A stretch of 5,799 bases of DNA, taken from Ktedonobacter racemifer. GTDB taxonomy: Bacteria > Chloroflexota > DTOL01 > JACQYG01. Below are positions 5,208 through 5,799 of this stretch, piece by piece. Below the pieces are notes generated by a model that did not search any database, was not told where the DNA came from, and saw nothing but the letters and a program-made list of their open reading frames with translations. The stretch lies in assembly GCA_020723545.1 (NCBI GenBank), contig DYIS01000120.1, positions 1,930 through 7,728 of the forward strand, in the 5' to 3' direction. Each line of letters opens with the position of its first letter. The stretch's first letter is position 1. The translations under genes were made by a program, and so were the position numbers.

Positions 5208-5233
5208 GGCTGGGCCCCGGGCCCAGCCATTTT
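5208..5233 (+). terminator. GC-rich hairpin, probable terminator after the 59-aa gene
   Basis: GGCTGGGCC (5208-5216) pairs perfectly with GGCCCAGCC (5220-5228) around a CCG loop and is followed by ATTTT. The stem is strong but the T run is only four bases, so termination may be partial. It sits 23 bp after the stop codon and 31 bp before the next gene. Confidence 0.7.
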
Positions 5234-5259
5234 GATGTGAACAAGGACAAAAGCAAGGT

Positions 5260-5799
5260 ATGATTGCGCTTTCAACTGGCTCCCTGTACAGCTACGGCCT
5301 GGGCCGGGCCTTTTCCCTGGCCAAGGAGGCCGGTTTCCAGGGGGTGGAGGTCCTGGTGGACGATCGCTGGGACACCCGCCAGGCGGACTACCTGAACCGG
5401 CTCCAGAGGGAACATGCCATTCCCGTCGTCGCCGTGCACAGCCCCTTCGTCCCCAGGGTTCAAGGTTGGGAGAGAGATCAGATCAGCCGCGTCAAACGGA
5501 CCGTGGCCCTGGCCGAGGCAGTGGGGGCCCGGGCGGTGGTGGTTCACCTTCCCATGGGGATGGCCCACGTCTGGATCTATGCGCCATCCTTTCAGGAGAG
5601 AGCCTTCGCCATCCCGCTGCCCTTCCGCCCTCAGAGGCACTATCGAGAATGGCTGGTGCACGAACTGGCAGACTATCAGGCCACGGTCAAGCCCACCATC
5701 GTGGTGGAAAACCTGCCGTACAGGCGCTTCCTGGGCCTCTGTTTCAACCGCTATGAGCTGAATGACCTGGACGCCCTGTCCCGGTTCGCCCACGTCAAC
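5260..5799 (+). CDS. Sugar phosphate isomerase/epimerase-like TIM-barrel protein (xylose isomerase-like / AP endonuclease 2 family), N-terminal part
   Basis: An open frame of 180 codons starts at the ATG at 5260-5262 and leaves the window without a stop. It begins MIALSTGSLYSYGLGRAFSL, followed by EAGFQGVEVLVDD (Glu30), VVAVHSPF (His60), AVVVHLPMG (His96) and PTIVVENLPY (Glu150). These alternating strand-end acidic and histidine residues are the pattern of xylose-isomerase-like TIM barrels that bind divalent metal and act on sugars, sugar phosphates or abasic DNA. The central insertion (about 100-135) is not recognisable. Substrate cannot be assigned. The ribosome site is weak: AAGGA lies 12 nt upstream and AAGG lies too close to the ATG. 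No clear promoter is seen in the 76-bp gap, which holds the hairpin, so partial readthrough from the 59-aa gene is possible. Confidence 0.82.
   Translation, partial: MIALSTGSLYSYGLGRAFSLAKEAGFQGVEVLVDDRWDTRQADYLNRLQREHAIPVVAVHSPFVPRVQGWERDQISRVKRTVALAEAVGARAVVVHLPMGMAHVWIYAPSFQERAFAIPLPFRPQRHYREWLVHELADYQATVKPTIVVENLPYRRFLGLCFNRYELNDLDALSRFAHVN

Noticed and set aside
5272..5793. 173-codon open frame on the minus strand
   Set aside because: It is antisense to the TIM-barrel gene, whose plus-strand frame carries a consistent family motif pattern.

Overview
This GC-rich bacterial segment has ordinary sigma-70-like promoters, strong Shine-Dalgarno sites and a T-box riboswitch. No mobile element, phage gene, CRISPR array, tRNA or rRNA is visible. 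T-box control, an archaeal-type (ApgM) phosphoglycerate mutase and a TrpB2-type tryptophan synthase beta chain together suggest a Chloroflexota-like or Firmicutes-like bacterium. My best guess is Chloroflexota (Dehalococcoidia/Anaerolineae type). That rests on gene flavour only and is low confidence.

Left part, all on the minus strand. A promoter (1937-1965) drives a leader of about 300 nt (1627-1930) with the marks of a T-box riboswitch: a GAA-TGG-A specifier region (Trp), the AGGGTGGCACCGCG T-box sequence, and mutually exclusive antiterminator and terminator helices. It controls trpB2 (219-1574). A short heptanucleotide repeat tract follows, then the start of apgM (1-159, cut by the window edge).

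Middle, minus strand. A probable operon reads leftward from a promoter at 3893-3922: thpR (2',3'-cyclic phosphodiesterase / 2'-5' RNA ligase family), a LOG-like TIGR00725-type Rossmann protein, and a COG1926-type phosphoribosyltransferase. No intrinsic terminator is visible after it, so readthrough would run into the T-box leader.

Right part, plus strand. A promoter whose -35 box lies 3 bp from that of the divergent thpR promoter (3926-3954) drives miaA (tRNA dimethylallyltransferase). Its only sensible start is a non-canonical ATC placed 6 nt after AGGAG. An extended -10 promoter overlaps the miaA stop codon and precedes an unrecognised 59-aa protein gene (5005-5184, TTG start). A GC-rich hairpin follows. 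Last comes the 5' part of a sugar-phosphate isomerase/epimerase-like TIM-barrel gene that runs off the right edge.

The best supported regulatory element is the Trp T-box on a stand-alone trpB2. The oddest observations are the ATC start of miaA, the uncharacterised 59-aa gene, and the clustering of miaA with thpR, a LOG-like gene and a phosphoribosyltransferase, which allows a speculative modified-nucleotide salvage link.
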